The translations under genes and the position numbers were made by a program. The notes beneath the pieces were generated by a model. It saw only the letters and a program-made list of their open reading frames with translations. It did not search any database and was not told the DNA's origin. DNA of 64,000 bases from the NCBI RefSeq assembly GCF_003286085.1, contig NW_020825288.1, positions 22,072,001 through 22,136,000 on the forward strand. The letters are read 5' to 3'. Below are positions 12,401 through 25,294 of this stretch, in pieces (the stretch's first letter is position 1; each line of letters opens with the position of its first letter). The DNA is from Drosophila persimilis (taxonomy: Eukaryota > Arthropoda > Insecta > Diptera > Drosophilidae).

Positions 12401-15400
12401 GTGTGCTCTCCCCACCAATACCCTTCTGCTTATCAGCTGTTGGTTCTGTTATTTGTATCTGTTTAAACATTGACATTGATACAAATCCTAATCTCCATTA
12501 TGAACGATTTAATAAATGGTAGAAAAAGAGGAATAATAATTTATAATTGCTTCTAGACGATAATAAAGTCAACATGTGCTGGGGGGGATTGAACGGATCG
12601 GTAGAACCCGAGCCAAACGATAACGAATGGGTGGGTAAGACACACACGAACAGAGCCAGAGATAAGGCAAGAGTAAGAGAGAGGGAGATGGAGAGTAATC
12701 AGCTGAGAACTAGCTGTTCTATAGGGACTGTTGTCGTTGTTCTTGGGTGTCGGTCGGTCGTCTCGCATGCTAATTATTTTTTATTTTATTTTATTTTATA
12801 GGTTTCGCTGCGGTTGCGCTGTTGTTTTTTTTTTCCTATTTGCTCTCATGCCAATTTCAAATTGAAATTCATTTATGTCAAACGTGTTTCATTTTTCGCT
12901 TTATGCTAATTATGATGTGTGCCCGCGCGTGCAAAGGGGTGGAGGGATGGGAGCGGGCCGTGAATAGATTAAAGATATGTATGAATGGGTGATAAACAGC
13001 AGTTTCCATATAATTTTTCAAATATTTATTTATTAATCTCTGCCCAGAAGTTTATAATTGAAAAAAAAAACAGGAATGTGATGGTCCCTGAAATGTCATC
13101 CCTTTTTGGAAGTATTTTCGTTTGATTTACATCAAAGTGGAAGAAAAAGTGTGGACCCCTGTTCCCCTGTTTTATTGATGCGAATGACGTTGATGTGCTG
13201 TGCCACGAACGGACACACGATCTGGAAAGCTTTCACTTTCCCAGGAACTCCAACTTGAAGGAAACGGAAGCCCTTGACTAAAGCAAAACAAAAATCTATC
13301 AGCTCCAAGTAGAACATTTCCACCGAGACGACATGCGTTGTGCTCCAAACCAGAAGTTCAGGCACTGGCGAAAAAGGAGATAAGCGGCAAGTGGAGCGGA
13401 GACGAAGGCAAAGAGCAGATAAAAGATGCCAACTACTGTTACGATGAATAGGGGGGAGAGGCAGGGGGAGCACCGACGCAAAAGACCTTGTGAATGGCGT
13501 GCGATGCTTCTAGTTTATGTTATTTTTGTTCTTCCATTTCCTTCACGCTTTCTTCTCACAGTAAGCACTCTCTCTCTCTCTTTGTCTGTCTGCTCGCAGC
13601 CATCCGAAGCTCTCTTTCTAACTGTTCTTGCCAAAGGCAGAGTCTAATAGTGTTGTGGTGAGGTCCCCTCTCGCTTTTTTACTTTCTCTGCAAGCGGAGT
13701 ATGCAACTATTATTCTACCGCTCCCTCGTACACTTCGCCTTGGCTTTACTCCCTCTCTTTCTCTCCGTCTCGAACAGTACTGGTCAGAGACCTCTCTGTT
13801 CTCATAACAGTTCTTTCGTCGATGCAAATACTCAGAAGAAGCTTTCGTTGACTTCCTGCTTTCTCTCCAAAGCATTTACTTTTCGGCATTACGCTTTGTC
13901 CGATCTTCAAAACGACGTCACACGACGGCACAGCAGCGGCATTCTTTGTCTTAGCCCCTCAGTGCCCCCCCCCCCCCCCCCTGCCCACCTTTTCACACCC
14001 CTCCTCGCCTACAGCAATGAAAGCCTCGTGGCGCGTGACAAGCAAAAAACGACCAAAAATATAGAAGGAAAAACAAATACAAATTAAAGAAACACATTTT
14101 TGGCAACAAAATAAAGCGGAAAATTTATCTTCAAAATAAACGAATATTGAAAAGTCTTTTGGGCCAAGGAAAAGCGCAGCAGAGCAAACGCAAAACGTAA
14201 ATTGAACAATGAAAATTACGCATTTATTTTTGCCTGCAATTAAGCGAGAAAGGAAAAATAGTGGCAGCTAGAAGATACCCTATAAACAGGTGTTATTGGT
14301 GTTATATCTCACAGTTGTTTTCTGATTGTATTGATTTTAGGTTATATAATAGACTTTTGCCTACAGATAAACAGGTATAATTCTATTAAGAATCAATTTA
14401 CTGTTAAACAATTTTCAGGGAAGCAAAACATGTAAAAGATCCTTTGAAGACTACAGAGCACACTTCCAATAGCCACCAACAGTAGTGGTGGTCCCATCCG
14501 TCGAGTCACCTTCCATTCCATTTGTGGCTACTGAACTTTTCGCTTTCATTGACAGGCGGTGTATGCCCCAAAGGGGGATCTGTTGATCATCATCATCACC
14601 ATCAACAGCGGCAACAGCGGCAACACCAGCAGCAGCTGTTCGTTTTCTTCCCCTTCCGCGTTCTGCTCAATTATGATTCAAGCTCCGACTGCGATGAATC
14701 AGCCTTAGTCACTCCCTCTCCTCTCTCCACCCGAAAGCAGGGTGAGGGGTGACCTTGTTACTTAAGCCCGGTGCCGAAAAGCTTCAAACGAAATGAAAAG
14801 TCAATCTGACAATGGCGGAGGGGCGGCCTCTGTGGCACACAAAGCAAATGGCACGTAACCCAAAGGGGCGGCCTGGCGGCGGATATGGCAACGGATAAGG
14901 CAAAGGAGAAGACATACATATAGCTGGAAAAAATCAATCAATGGTGTACAGGTTGCTCGGCCCTATGCTATAATAGATATGACCCCAACGATTCTGGTTC
15001 AGTGGCCGCAATTTCCATCCCAGCAATTGGGCATAGGAAATGATGGGAAATTCTTCACTTGGGATATTCACTTTCATTCAATTATGATAAGTAGGCGGCT
15101 GTTTAGACGGAATAATAAGCAACGGTGGGAAAATGCCAAGCAGATAATTGCATAGAATAAATACAAAACATTTAGGCAACAAAAGAGTTCAAAGGAGTTT
15201 ATTATTCCATAAGAATATAAGATTGTATTACATAACTATCTGTAAGTATTTTCGATACCCTAAGCGCAAGCATTAGAGAATACTCAAATGTTTTAATTCC
15301 AATAGAGAATAGGTCATTATAATATAGTCAAATATATGCATTAAATGTTTACTATAATGCCATGAAATATATTCTATAAATATAATTGCTTTTTCTACTG

Positions 15401-18400
15401 TTAAGGCAATATATTCTATGAGAATTGCACATTTCTGCAGCTATGCCACGTGTGGGGTAATATTGGTCTACATATATTTATAGATTTCCCAAAGAAAAGT
15501 CTAGTCTGAATTAGCCATTTAATTAAATAAGCAAAAGTCCCTTTCTATGACTAATTAACCCTGAATATTTAGAAGAACTTTCCCAGAATTCTTGTCTGCT
15601 TTCCCATTGAGACTCACCAGAAATCCCCCAAAAGTCAGTAAAGTTCCCCCCCTCAGATCGAAATGAATGAAAACAAAATTTTGAACGGGTAGCGAGAGAA
15701 ACGCAATAAGCCAAGTAAATTTATGACTTAATTTCAGCGAAAATTGTTTCTTGCAAACGAAAACAAAAGCACAAAATTTCACTTCCCGAAAATGGGGGGA
15801 AAAAAAATGGAAATTAATTTTCATGTTCATATGATTGTTTGGCAAATTGTGAAAATGAGTAAACAAGCAGCGGAACACACGATTTCCGACGATCTCTCAT
15901 ATGTATTTTTTCTGAATCGAAATCAAAATCCAGAGGAGAGTGGAAGCACCTTGAGCGCATTTTACCGCTATGAAACAAATGTCAGCCAGCAAAACGCGGC
16001 CTAAACACAGCAATTAACTAGAAAAAACAGCAACAGCAACAACAACAAAGAGACAAATTTTCATTTCCGTGTAATAAACAATAAACACCACTTTCCATTG
16101 TTGTTGTGTGAATTGTTGGTTTTGGTGGTTCGTTTCTCGCTTTTTGATCAATTTTTCAGCTGTTTGCCCCCCACTGGATCTCCGAGCACACACGCATAAT
16201 TTATTATAATTTTGACATTGAACGAGTTCAATGTCGAGTCGATGATATGCACAAGCAGTAGACAAACGCTTTGCTTTGGATTCCAATTCCAATTCCAATT
16301 CCGATTCCGATTCAAGTTCAGACTCCGCTCAGACGTCGCGGTCTTGGTCATCCAACTTTTGGTTCAATTTGGGATGGATGCCGTTCGACCGTTCCATCGT
16401 TCCGCCGTTCGCTGGCCGTGCTCTCTCGCGGCTCGACATTCAAATCAGTCAAGTCCCTGTCCCCCCATGCCCCCATCCACCCCTTCAATCTGTTGCTGAC
16501 TCAAATTATTTGGTTTATTTGTTAGCTAAGCCATGACAGTGTCGCGGCTGCGCAGTCCGCTCAAGGGTGCAGACAGCGGGGGAGCAGCAGAGCAGCACAA
16601 ACAGAGGCAAAAGCGCAGCAGCACGGCCACAAACATAAACACCAGTGCTGCCATTTTAGAGTCAAATCTAGCCAGAGATCAGAGCAAAAGCCGAAGTAAC
16701 AGTTAAATCTGGCTATTTTTCACATAAAAGTCGACTGTTTTTAGCCACAGATCTGGCGGTTTTAAGAGGCGAAATGGGAGAGCCTCGAAATCAGTTCCCA
16801 AATAATGCACAACCATATCCGTTCTGATTGGATCTACAATAATCTAAGAAAATTCCCATAACAATCGCCATAGATAGATAGATTCCAATTGCTTCAAGAT
16901 AAGACGACAATCATGGAGTTTGATCATGTTATGATTGATGTTATTTACCACCAACGATGATAATTCTGTGTAGGTATTTCGGAAATGAGAAGAACATTTC
17001 TTTTATAAGTATAAATCAATAAATAAAACTTTTGGGCTGTTTTTGTTTAGCTATTTTGAACGATAGATTCAACTCCAATTGGCATCACTGCCGCTTTTTG
17101 AGGTCAACGGTGCTTTTAACGGAGCATCCGATGAGCAGCAGCGTCATTCGGTGGCAGAGGCGGTAGTCGATGGGCGCAGAGGTGAAAAAAAAACTCGTTC
17201 AATGAAAGGGTTCACATTAGAGCCCGGCAGACAGGCAGAGCCAGAGGCAGGGTCGAGGTCAAGGCTGTTTGGTGGAGGTGGGGTTTTATGGGTGTGTGGA
17301 AAAATACAAAATCAGATAATGATATGGAAAATTTGACTATCTTGAACTTGAATGCTATTCAGCTTCTGCCAGCCGGAGGCAACAGACATTCAGATATATC
17401 GATGGTCTCTATGGGACAACAAAAACCCAGATAAGAAATACCCAAGAAGTCTACAGATAAACCACTGTATAAACAAAACTCTGGCTCTTTAGATTTACGA
17501 TTCTATAAGTATTTCATAAATACGGTTTACGGGGAGGCCTTTCATCTTTGCTGCTTTCGTCCTCCTGTGTTATTGTTTTAGTTAATCGTGCGATGAACTT
17601 GACAAAGCGGGAAAACAAGGAAGAAAAGCGTGGAATGCAGTGCTACCAAAAGGTCAAAGACGCCAATAGCCTTGCAAATTTCAATGGCTATAAAGATTGT
17701 ATCTGTAGATATCATGAGGGGAACATATGTATATGTACTTTGTGAACGACAGCCTATTTAGAGAAGATCTCAATAGATCTCCTTTATGATTCGAAAAGCC
17801 ACAACTAAAGGCTTTTCCCCATATTGCTAAAAGTTAAGAAACAAAATTTAGGAAACTCCTATCTCAAAGGCTTCTTATCCGCTGTATAAATAAATTATTG
17901 ATCATGATCAGCATCAGCTTGTAGAAGCTGATTCTTCAGCTTTTTCGTAGGTATACGAGTATATCAATACTTCAATATATGTACATAAATCAATATGGAT
18001 CTGGTAGCACGCGTAAGAATTTGGACACGTTCTCCCCTCTCCATTTGTATTTGTGTCCCCGCCACTCGCCTTGTTGAGGGGCTTTTGGGATCGTAAATAG
18101 TTATGATGTGCGATAAAGTTGCACTGAGCGAAAATTCGCAGCGTAATTGTTTCTGCCTGTCAGTATTTATTTTCTAGGTTACTCGAGTCACAGTCATGGC
18201 TAATTGCGCGGGTTGTTAAACTTCAAATCCGGATGTCACCTTCAAGAAAATACGTATTATTACTTTTTGAATGATTTTTGTTGTCAGTTTCTTTGTTTTA
18301 CTTTTTTTCCCTGGCGGCAAAATATAATGTGGTTGACACAGCGACTTTAGTATGGATCGTTGCCACTGCCGAAAACGTATTTCTGTGGCAAGACTTTTAA

Positions 18401-21400
18401 TTTATACTTTAATCAATATAAATTCAGCTCTATTTAAAGTTCTGGGCGCTGCTATGATGCAATCCCCTTCTGTTAAAACTTTGAAATAGTCGAAAACACA
18501 CTCGCAAGAGACTGAAAAATGGTTAGCTTAATTAAGAAGTTCTACTTTTGAAATTAGGCAACTTGTTTTAGCACTTCCCAAAGCCCAAAGTTTTCCAAAG
18601 TTTCTCAGTTCTTACGAATTTCTCTCAGTGCAATCAGTGAAACAATAGATTTTCGAATTCTTATATTTCGGGGTTTTCGCTATGGGAAAATATGCGTATC
18701 ATAAACATAAAGCCAATGAATGCAATCATTATCGGAGGAGGAGACGGCAGGAAACCATAAGATGTCCATCTCTTTTCCTCTACTGGCGGTTTCAATTCTT
18801 TGTTTATCTTTTGTTGCCGTTAATTGCTGTTCCCCTCGTCTTCTTCTTGGGGCTCGGGTTCCCTTCGTGTACTCAATAGCCACAGATGCTTGACTCTACG
18901 ATATCGTATGTATTCAGTAAATATTCTCGTACTTACAGACCCCAACGCAGCGTGTGTATGACAAAGACAACATCAGCAGAGAATTGGAGTCAAAGTAAAC
19001 CACCACCAGACGGGCAAGATTGGCTCTGACCTTACACACACCACACAGAACACACACACACACACAGATACATTCGTACTCGCACTCACACCACTGAAAA
19101 CTAATAATCAAGAAGCAGTTAAATGGCAAACAAGTAGAAAAAGAAGCAGCGGTCTCCCCCCAGAGCCCCCACCAAGCCCCAAGCGCCAACTCAGGCACTG
19201 ACTCAACGCGCGGTTCGAACTCAAACAAAAAACAAAGAAAAACAATGCCTCAAAGACTAGTTTGAAACGAGATTTAGATACCCTAACATGAATTATAACG
19301 AAACAGATCCCATTGAAATTATCAAGTACAGTCCATTGGGTCCTTGCTCGCTACATGACTCCCTTTGCTCCTTTGCTCAAAGATTTATTTTTCGTAAACT
19401 GAAAAATAAAATTCCCAACATCGTTTCGAACGACATAATAAAGGAAAAAGTGCAACCAGTTTACAAAATTGTACATAAGAATGCAATAAAATTACGATTA
19501 TAAAAATAAGCCAATGTTATAGAAAATTGATTAAAATATTAAATACAATTGTCTTTGAAAAGGGTGATGAAATAACTCTTAAAACAGCAGTAAACTGAAA
19601 AGATAATCCTGTGCCAAGACACTACGAATTCAGGCAGGAATATTCTAGAGAACATACGATTGACTATTTGATTGATTGTTTTTAAAAATTCTATGTTTAT
19701 AGTGCCTACGGCTAATTCTTAAATTACTATTTGTCAAGTTCAATTTAGATCAATTTAGACAGGATGATTTGATATTGAGGTTGATAGGCAAGTAAACAGA
19801 CTTCGGTGGATCTACTCTATCAAAAGAATAATAAAGTGCAGTCGGAATGTATATCCCAAAGATCCCAAAGCGATCCTTTTTGGATTACATATGTCTATAA
19901 AAAATCACAATACCCCTCTCTGCAAGAGTGCACTCATACACAACGTATTCGCATTTTGAGGTTACCCCAACAGCAAGTAACAAATTGCAAGGCACAAGAA
20001 TCACAGCCTCAACCCAGAAAACAAATTTAAAAAAAAAAAACAGCTGTTGACCAACTAAAAAATCGGTTTTGCGGCTTTTTTTTGCATACAACTTTGAGAA
20101 ACTTTGCAAAGTCAAGAGAAGAAGAAAAAGGAGACTGAAAGACAGAAAACAAAAATTGTACATCGAATTATCTTTAATGTTATGCCTTGGCAAATGTTTT
20201 GAAAACGCTCGAAAAACGCTTTGCCGCCTGATTGGAGTGTGTTGTGTCTTGAGAAAACGATTTTCATGAATTCAAATGGATTTGATTTTCGGACTTTTGC
20301 ATGTAATTAAAAAACCAACACCAAAATTTAATGAGTCTTACTAGAGAATAATTAATCAGTTTCGGTTAATTTCTAATCATTTCAAGGCTTACAAATGATT
20401 ATGAACTGGAATTGTTGAGGCGCCCCCCAAAGATGATAGTAAATGTCCAATTCTTTGCATAGATTTAGTCGCTTCCAGAGAAATGCCATATCTTATCTAG
20501 CCAGATATTATATGATTGATTGATGCATAACTTAAGGGCCACTAACATAAAAAAGATAACTTAAAACCAGCTAAAAGGTATATAAAAGTAAATGATTTAT
20601 TGGTCGTTAGTGAGAATGAAAGGGAAGATGCCATTCCAGGGACAGACATTGTGTTACAATGTTCCTCAAGAATTTTTTCAATTAGCTAATGATTATATAA
20701 TTCCCTATATCTCTAGTGGATTTAGATGTAAATTGTTTTCTGTTGGAGTCTGGAAATTATTCAACCTAGATCATTGAACTTTAATCGCTGGATCCTAAGC
20801 TTAAGCGTAATAAATTCAATTATAACCAGTTTCGAGTACACGTAAGCGAACCTTTAGAGTCTTGATCTTGATCAAAAAGGTTGAATTTAAATTAATAAAA
20901 ATACTCTTAATGGATACAGATCGTATTCCTATACCCAACATTAATTTCCATCTGCTCTAACATCGATCTTTTATGGGAGATATCCAACCAGAGAGATCTT
21001 TGTTGAACTTCGTTGAACTACTTCTCAGATACCTTTCGTCCCCCCTCCCTGCGAAGCCTCATCAATCATTCGATCTTAGATCTTAGAGCCATATCACGTA
21101 CGGCTAAGAAAACCAAACAAAATGGGGAAAAAACAACGAGGAAGAACCAAGAAATATTTTGTTGTGTGTACTCAACATAAAGTGGCACTCCAACATCGAG
21201 TACATCGTGGATGATCTCTCCTCTCGCTCTCTCGCTACGAAAGGCGTTTCTTGTGGCAGTGAGAGAGAGAGAGGGTCTGGGGGCTGGAAGTTTCTTATTT
21301 TTGGAACAAACATAAACAACACTGAGAGCAAGAAAAACCAGTTCTATGAGGTGGGGGCTGGGGGCTGGGGGCTGGCTAGAACATGCTGCACGTCGAACCA

Positions 21401-24400
21401 AGCAGGTTGCTTGGCTCTCCCTCTGCCCCTTCCACTCCCGTACCATATGTATATGGAACATTGAGTGCAGTAGCCCCCCATACTTGAAGCTATTTTTGGG
21501 CAACTTCAATATCCCATCCACTCACGATTTATATTTATTTATTCCTTTGGAGGGGGACAACACTCCCATACCCCGTACGTCGCTCTTTCCTCTAAATAAT
21601 ACTCACACCCCATAAATGACACATTTCCAGGGTCGAGAGACAGACCCGTCAGTCAGGAAGTTGAAAGAAAAACGAGAATACAGTGCACGATCGAAAGAGT
21701 GAACAAAAAGGGAACACAATTCCAAATTGTAATCACGTTTCTTAATGTGCTTTGTTTTTACTTTTTCAAAGAGGTCTTAGGTCTTGGGACCCGAACGCAC
21801 CAAAAATTCGGCTGCAGGCAAGCCAGATCTTGAGACTTTGGGCGACTATAAGCGGTTCTGCCTTGTGTTATCGCTGTGGAAGTTATCCCCACCTTAATGA
21901 TAAGCTGTTTTAGTGTTTTCCAGGCAGATTTGAATAGTTTTACAGAGATCTACGATGTTTGAAAGGGTTCTTTATACATATAAACATATATTCAAAACTA
22001 TAATCTCTTTGAACTCAACCTCTAGTGAGTGTCCACTGTGGTGGGCCTGTGGATGGGATGGCCGAGACGAGCCTTCCCTCAACTTTCGTGTGATCGAACG
22101 CTTTCAAGGATAATTGTCAACACGGCAGCGTCAGAACGAAGAACAAGAACCACAAAAGGTAAAGACAAAAACCCGAATGAAACGAACGGCTCTTTGTTCT
22201 CTCTCTCTGACGCTCCTGCTGCTGCTGATGCTTCCTCCTCCTCTGCCGATCATAATAATAACCAAAGTGCGTTCGCCTGGTGGGCGTTGCTGAGGGGCAT
22301 GGCACCGGCTGAGGGAAAATCAAAGAGAGAGAATCGAAAAGCTCGTCTCTGGGCAAATGACAGACGCGACGCGGAAGTGAATTGTGATCAGACCTGCCCC
22401 GGGCTCGCCGACGACGTGATTTCCAGCTCTTAAAATTGGCCCGTTCATCAGTTATTAACGTGTTCAGCCCAAATACAAAAACAACAGCAGCGAAATAAAA
22501 TTGCTAAAAATACCTGCTACGCATTTGGAGCAGTCAGCAACAACAACAACAACAACAACAGCCACAACAGCAGCAGAAATAAAAACCCAAAGCGAATACG
22601 AGTATTGTCTCCACCGATAAGATAAGCGCAGCCAAAGGAAATGATTCAAAGCCAGCGGGGAGGGAAAATGCAAAACAAACAGAGAGAAAACCCCAGGGTA
22701 CCGTTTCTTGATAAATTTCAAATGAGCGAAGAGCACGCTCTGTGGTGGTTCTAACTTGTGGCCCACCACTGTCAAAGCAAGCTCGACTTTTGATATACGA
22801 ATGGGGAATACAGTGGAGGCTCCCTTGAGGGGGAATCTATGTTAAAAATATATTCCAGAGAGGCCCCGAATCCAAATGGAAGACATTTGTATTTAATTGA
22901 CACTTTTTTAGAAAAAATAAAATACTCAATGGACATAATTCCCTACAAACTAAGTGATTCTAAAAGGGGCCTGATGTGTTTACAATATGCTAAACACCAC
23001 TGTGCTCGTAAGTGCATGGGCATAATGGAGAACAGAATAAATTACGGTCAATATTCTCTCTATCGATTTCCATTTGCAGCTCAGAATAGCTCCAGCACAG
23101 CTCATTTGCAAGTTTTCCAGCGAGTGAACTACATGATTTCCATGTCACGTATAATTTTTTGAAATGTCAGACAAGCTCAGAGAATCAAATGCTGCCCCAG
23201 CCACACTTATCATCGCAGATACACAGGCAGGCACACAGGCCACACTTATCATAAATATGCACACGGCGCAGGCACAGTCACATTCACAGTCGCAGTCGCA
23301 GTCACAATTATTCAACAACACCCACCCCACACAGTGGGGGCTAAAACGTAGCTGCTTCAATGCAACAGCGCCAAGTGCAGCAGGTTTTCTGCCTCTGTTT
23401 CACTTTTTCACTCAGCGTATGGTGTATGCCAATGTCAATCCGGCTCTCCAGCCATGGGCCACACATCCAAGGTAGATCCAGGCCCAGGCCCAGGCCCAGG
23501 CCCAGACGCAGACCAAAGCTTAAGAACTTTTGTTATGCAAAAAGCGTGCCTCAGCCCAAAGTATTGCAGTCGCAAGCAAAAGTTTTCAAGCTTCGGTACT
23601 CCCACAAACACGTTGCTCGGTTGCCGGGCGGGCAAACATATGAATACACATATGTATATGTTATTTGTTATTGTTTGGCGCTAGAGCAATGCATTTGGCA
23701 GGTTTAGCGGGGAAAAAGGGAAAAACAAATCAAACTAAAATATTAATTCTGGTTTTAGATCTACAAAACGATATTTCCGGCAGCTTCTGGTTTATATATT
23801 TTAAAAGTTAAGTAAAATGACTACTTTTTATATTAGTGGAACTGCCAGATTAGGCAAATTTGCAAAAAGAAAACCTGCTAAAATTAAAAACCTGTCCAGT
23901 GCACATGCTCAAAAATTAGCATATCACCAAATTCACGATGAGTTGTTCCTCAGCAACAAAACTGAATATTACATATTTATATTATTGCGAATGGAACACC
24001 CGTTCTTTTATCTGAGCGACCACTGGGCATCAATAAACCCCAAAAAGATGGTATCAAATATGTTTTAAATGAACACCAGGAATAAATTCTGGGTTAAATT
24101 ACGTGTGTTTGCATACGCTCCCATAATAAACAGATTTTAATTCCAGCTAGCTCATTTTTTGCCGAAGCTATACGATTGCCTCTCAGTTCAGGGTTTGGAA
24201 CTGGTAAGAAATCTGCATAGAAGTTACCCATTTACATATTTTAGCTTCTTTCCAGCTAGATTTTAATGTTCGACTAGCCATCACATCACTGTGGGCAGAA
24301 CATGCGCGTGTACGCTTACCAGCCAGCCAGCGCGAGAGAGAGAGAGGGAGTGGGAGAGGAATTATGTGTGACTTGGTGAGAACTTTATTGATTAGTCACA

Positions 24401-24648
24401 AGGCTAACACTCTGCCAGCTGAGATTTCCACACAATAAAATAATTTGTTGTTAATATTACTGCTGCTGGCTGCAAGAATTGGAAGCTGTAGAGCTGCCTC
24501 GAAGCCCAGCATTTCCACCCACTTATCAAGCACTGCACACAGCGTGAGAGAGAGAGGGGCGTTTTTCTATGAACGCATATGAACTCACCTTCAATTGGGG
24601 CAGATTATTATCGCGGGCAGCATTAAAAACAATGAATTTGTAATCCAT
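9462..24648 (-). CDS. Fem-1: Fem-1 (FEM1A/C-like), CUL2 E3 ligase substrate receptor
   Basis: Coding exons in transcript order are 24589-24648, 11250-11610, 10587-11187, 9710-10523 and 9462-9647. All junctions are GT..AG and join in frame, giving 673 residues (human FEM1C is about 617). N-terminal ankyrin repeats cover about residues 5-245. They include the NGATPL, ALWCA-like (PPLWCAAAAGH) and NSTPLRAACFDGH segments; Asp126 in the last corresponds to the FEM1C residue known to contact arginine-ended C-degrons. A TPR-like helical part starts near residue 342 (GAHYADAGRFDRCIELW). Next comes a fly-specific polyglutamine and Ser/Ala-rich insert (about 432-485), which accounts for the extra length, then C-terminal ankyrin repeats (about 560-625) and a tail ending DFIELH. 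The family serves as substrate receptor of CUL2-RING ubiquitin ligases, acting in cytosol and nucleus. The match is closer to FEM1A/C than to FEM1B. Confidence 0.93.
13965..13981. repeat. Poly(C) run of 17
   Basis: Seventeen uninterrupted C residues in the Fem-1 intron. The true length is uncertain because such homopolymers are often miscounted by sequencing. Confidence 0.85.
23478..23505. repeat. (CCCAGG)n hexamer repeat
   Basis: Four to five copies of CCCAGG/GGCCCA in the Fem-1 intron. It causes long Gly-Pro or Pro-Arg ORFs on both strands, which are artefacts. Confidence 0.85.
24589..24648 (-). CDS. Fem-1: Fem-1 first coding exon (20 codons)
   Basis: The ATG at 24648 opens a 20-codon exon reading MDYKFIVFNAARDNNLPQLK, which ends in a GTGAGT donor. 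It matches the start of vertebrate FEM1A/C (MDLKTVVFNAARDGKLRRLK) and joins in phase 0 to the next exon at 11610. The exon lies 12,978 bases upstream of the rest of the coding sequence and is too short to be found as an ORF. Without it, the gene would seem to start at an intron-derived false Met near 11616. Confidence 0.9.
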
Positions 24649-25184
24649 TTTGTTGAATCGCCTTCAGCATAAATCTCTCCGATCCTCTGGTGTGATGGTG
24701 GGTGGTGGGGAACAGGGGGGAATACCAACAAATCCACAGCAAAGATTCTTGTTTCTCTTTTTCTGCCGCTGCTGCTTCGCAGAGAGACGAACAGAGAGAG
24801 ATTCTTGTGGATGCTGTTGATGTATGTATTTATTTCGAGTAATTTTGCACAAAAGAACTTTCATCCGTAAACGCAAACATGTATAGAATTTTGTATATTC
24901 AACAACTGACAACGTTTCCTTGGCTTCCGTATTTTTATTTTCTTGCAATTACAATTCTTATTTCTTTTTTCTTTCGCACTTTTCTCTCCTTCTTCTCGTG
25001 GCCCGCTGCCAAAAAGCAGGAAGATGAATAATCCTTCTTTCTTTTCGTATTACTTCTCGTAGTTGCACTTCCGGGCCCACTTAATTCTCGATTTTTATTT
25101 TTGTGGATCGAATTTCGGTTACTACTCTGCTGCGGCAGAGCATTTAACACACAATACACAACAACAATGATTTGAACTAGAGGT

Positions 25185-25283
25185 CGGTGTGACCGCGGAT
25201 TTATAGACAAAATATACCGTACGACCCTCACAAATATACCGAAATATACGGTCTTATTTCAAAAATATACCGTGAATATACTG
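25185..25283 (-). promoter_or_regulatory. Fem-1 promoter: motif 1-like element plus motif 6-like array
   Basis: On the minus strand, 25185-25194 reads GGTCACACCG, close to the Drosophila core-promoter motif 1 (YGGTCACACTR, bound by M1BP). Upstream lies an array of GTATATTT words: CGGTATATT at 25211-25219, CGGTATATTT at 25232-25241, CCGTATATTT at 25242-25251, CGGTATATTT at 25263-25272 and a degenerate copy at 25274-25283. The copy at 25232-25241 with its upstream bases fits motif 6 (KTYRGTATWTTT). Motifs 1 and 6 commonly occur together at broadly expressed fly promoters. A start near 25180 would give Fem-1 a leader of about 500 bases. The start site is inferred, not seen. Confidence 0.55.
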
Positions 25284-25294
25284 ACGAATTCAAG

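Larger units (their letters stand above)
11611..24588 (-). other. First coding intron of Fem-1, 13 kb
   Basis: No protein gene with recognisable homology lies in this intron on either strand. It holds a 17-base C run (13965-13981), TTCCAA/TTCCGA hexamers (16280-16312), a CAA run (22537-22560), CAGTCG-type repeats (about 23270-23305), (CCCAGG)n at 23478-23505 and a GA run near 24334. Plus-strand ORFs at 19288-19503, 22839-23162 and 23817-24068 (71, 107 and 83 aa) have unremarkable codon content and no motifs. The last is followed by AATAAA near 24082. I do not call them genes. Such large first introns usually carry enhancers. Confidence 0.75.

Noticed and set aside
19288..19503. 71-codon plus-strand ORF in the Fem-1 intron
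   Set aside because: No motif or control signals; typical of AT-rich chance ORFs.
22839..23162. 107-codon plus-strand ORF in the Fem-1 intron
   Set aside because: Mixed composition but no domain, promoter or poly(A) signal; the length is expected by chance.
23817..24068. 83-codon plus-strand ORF followed by AATAAA
   Set aside because: Interesting for the nearby poly(A) word, but the only TATA-like sequence is too close to the ATG and no homology is recognisable.
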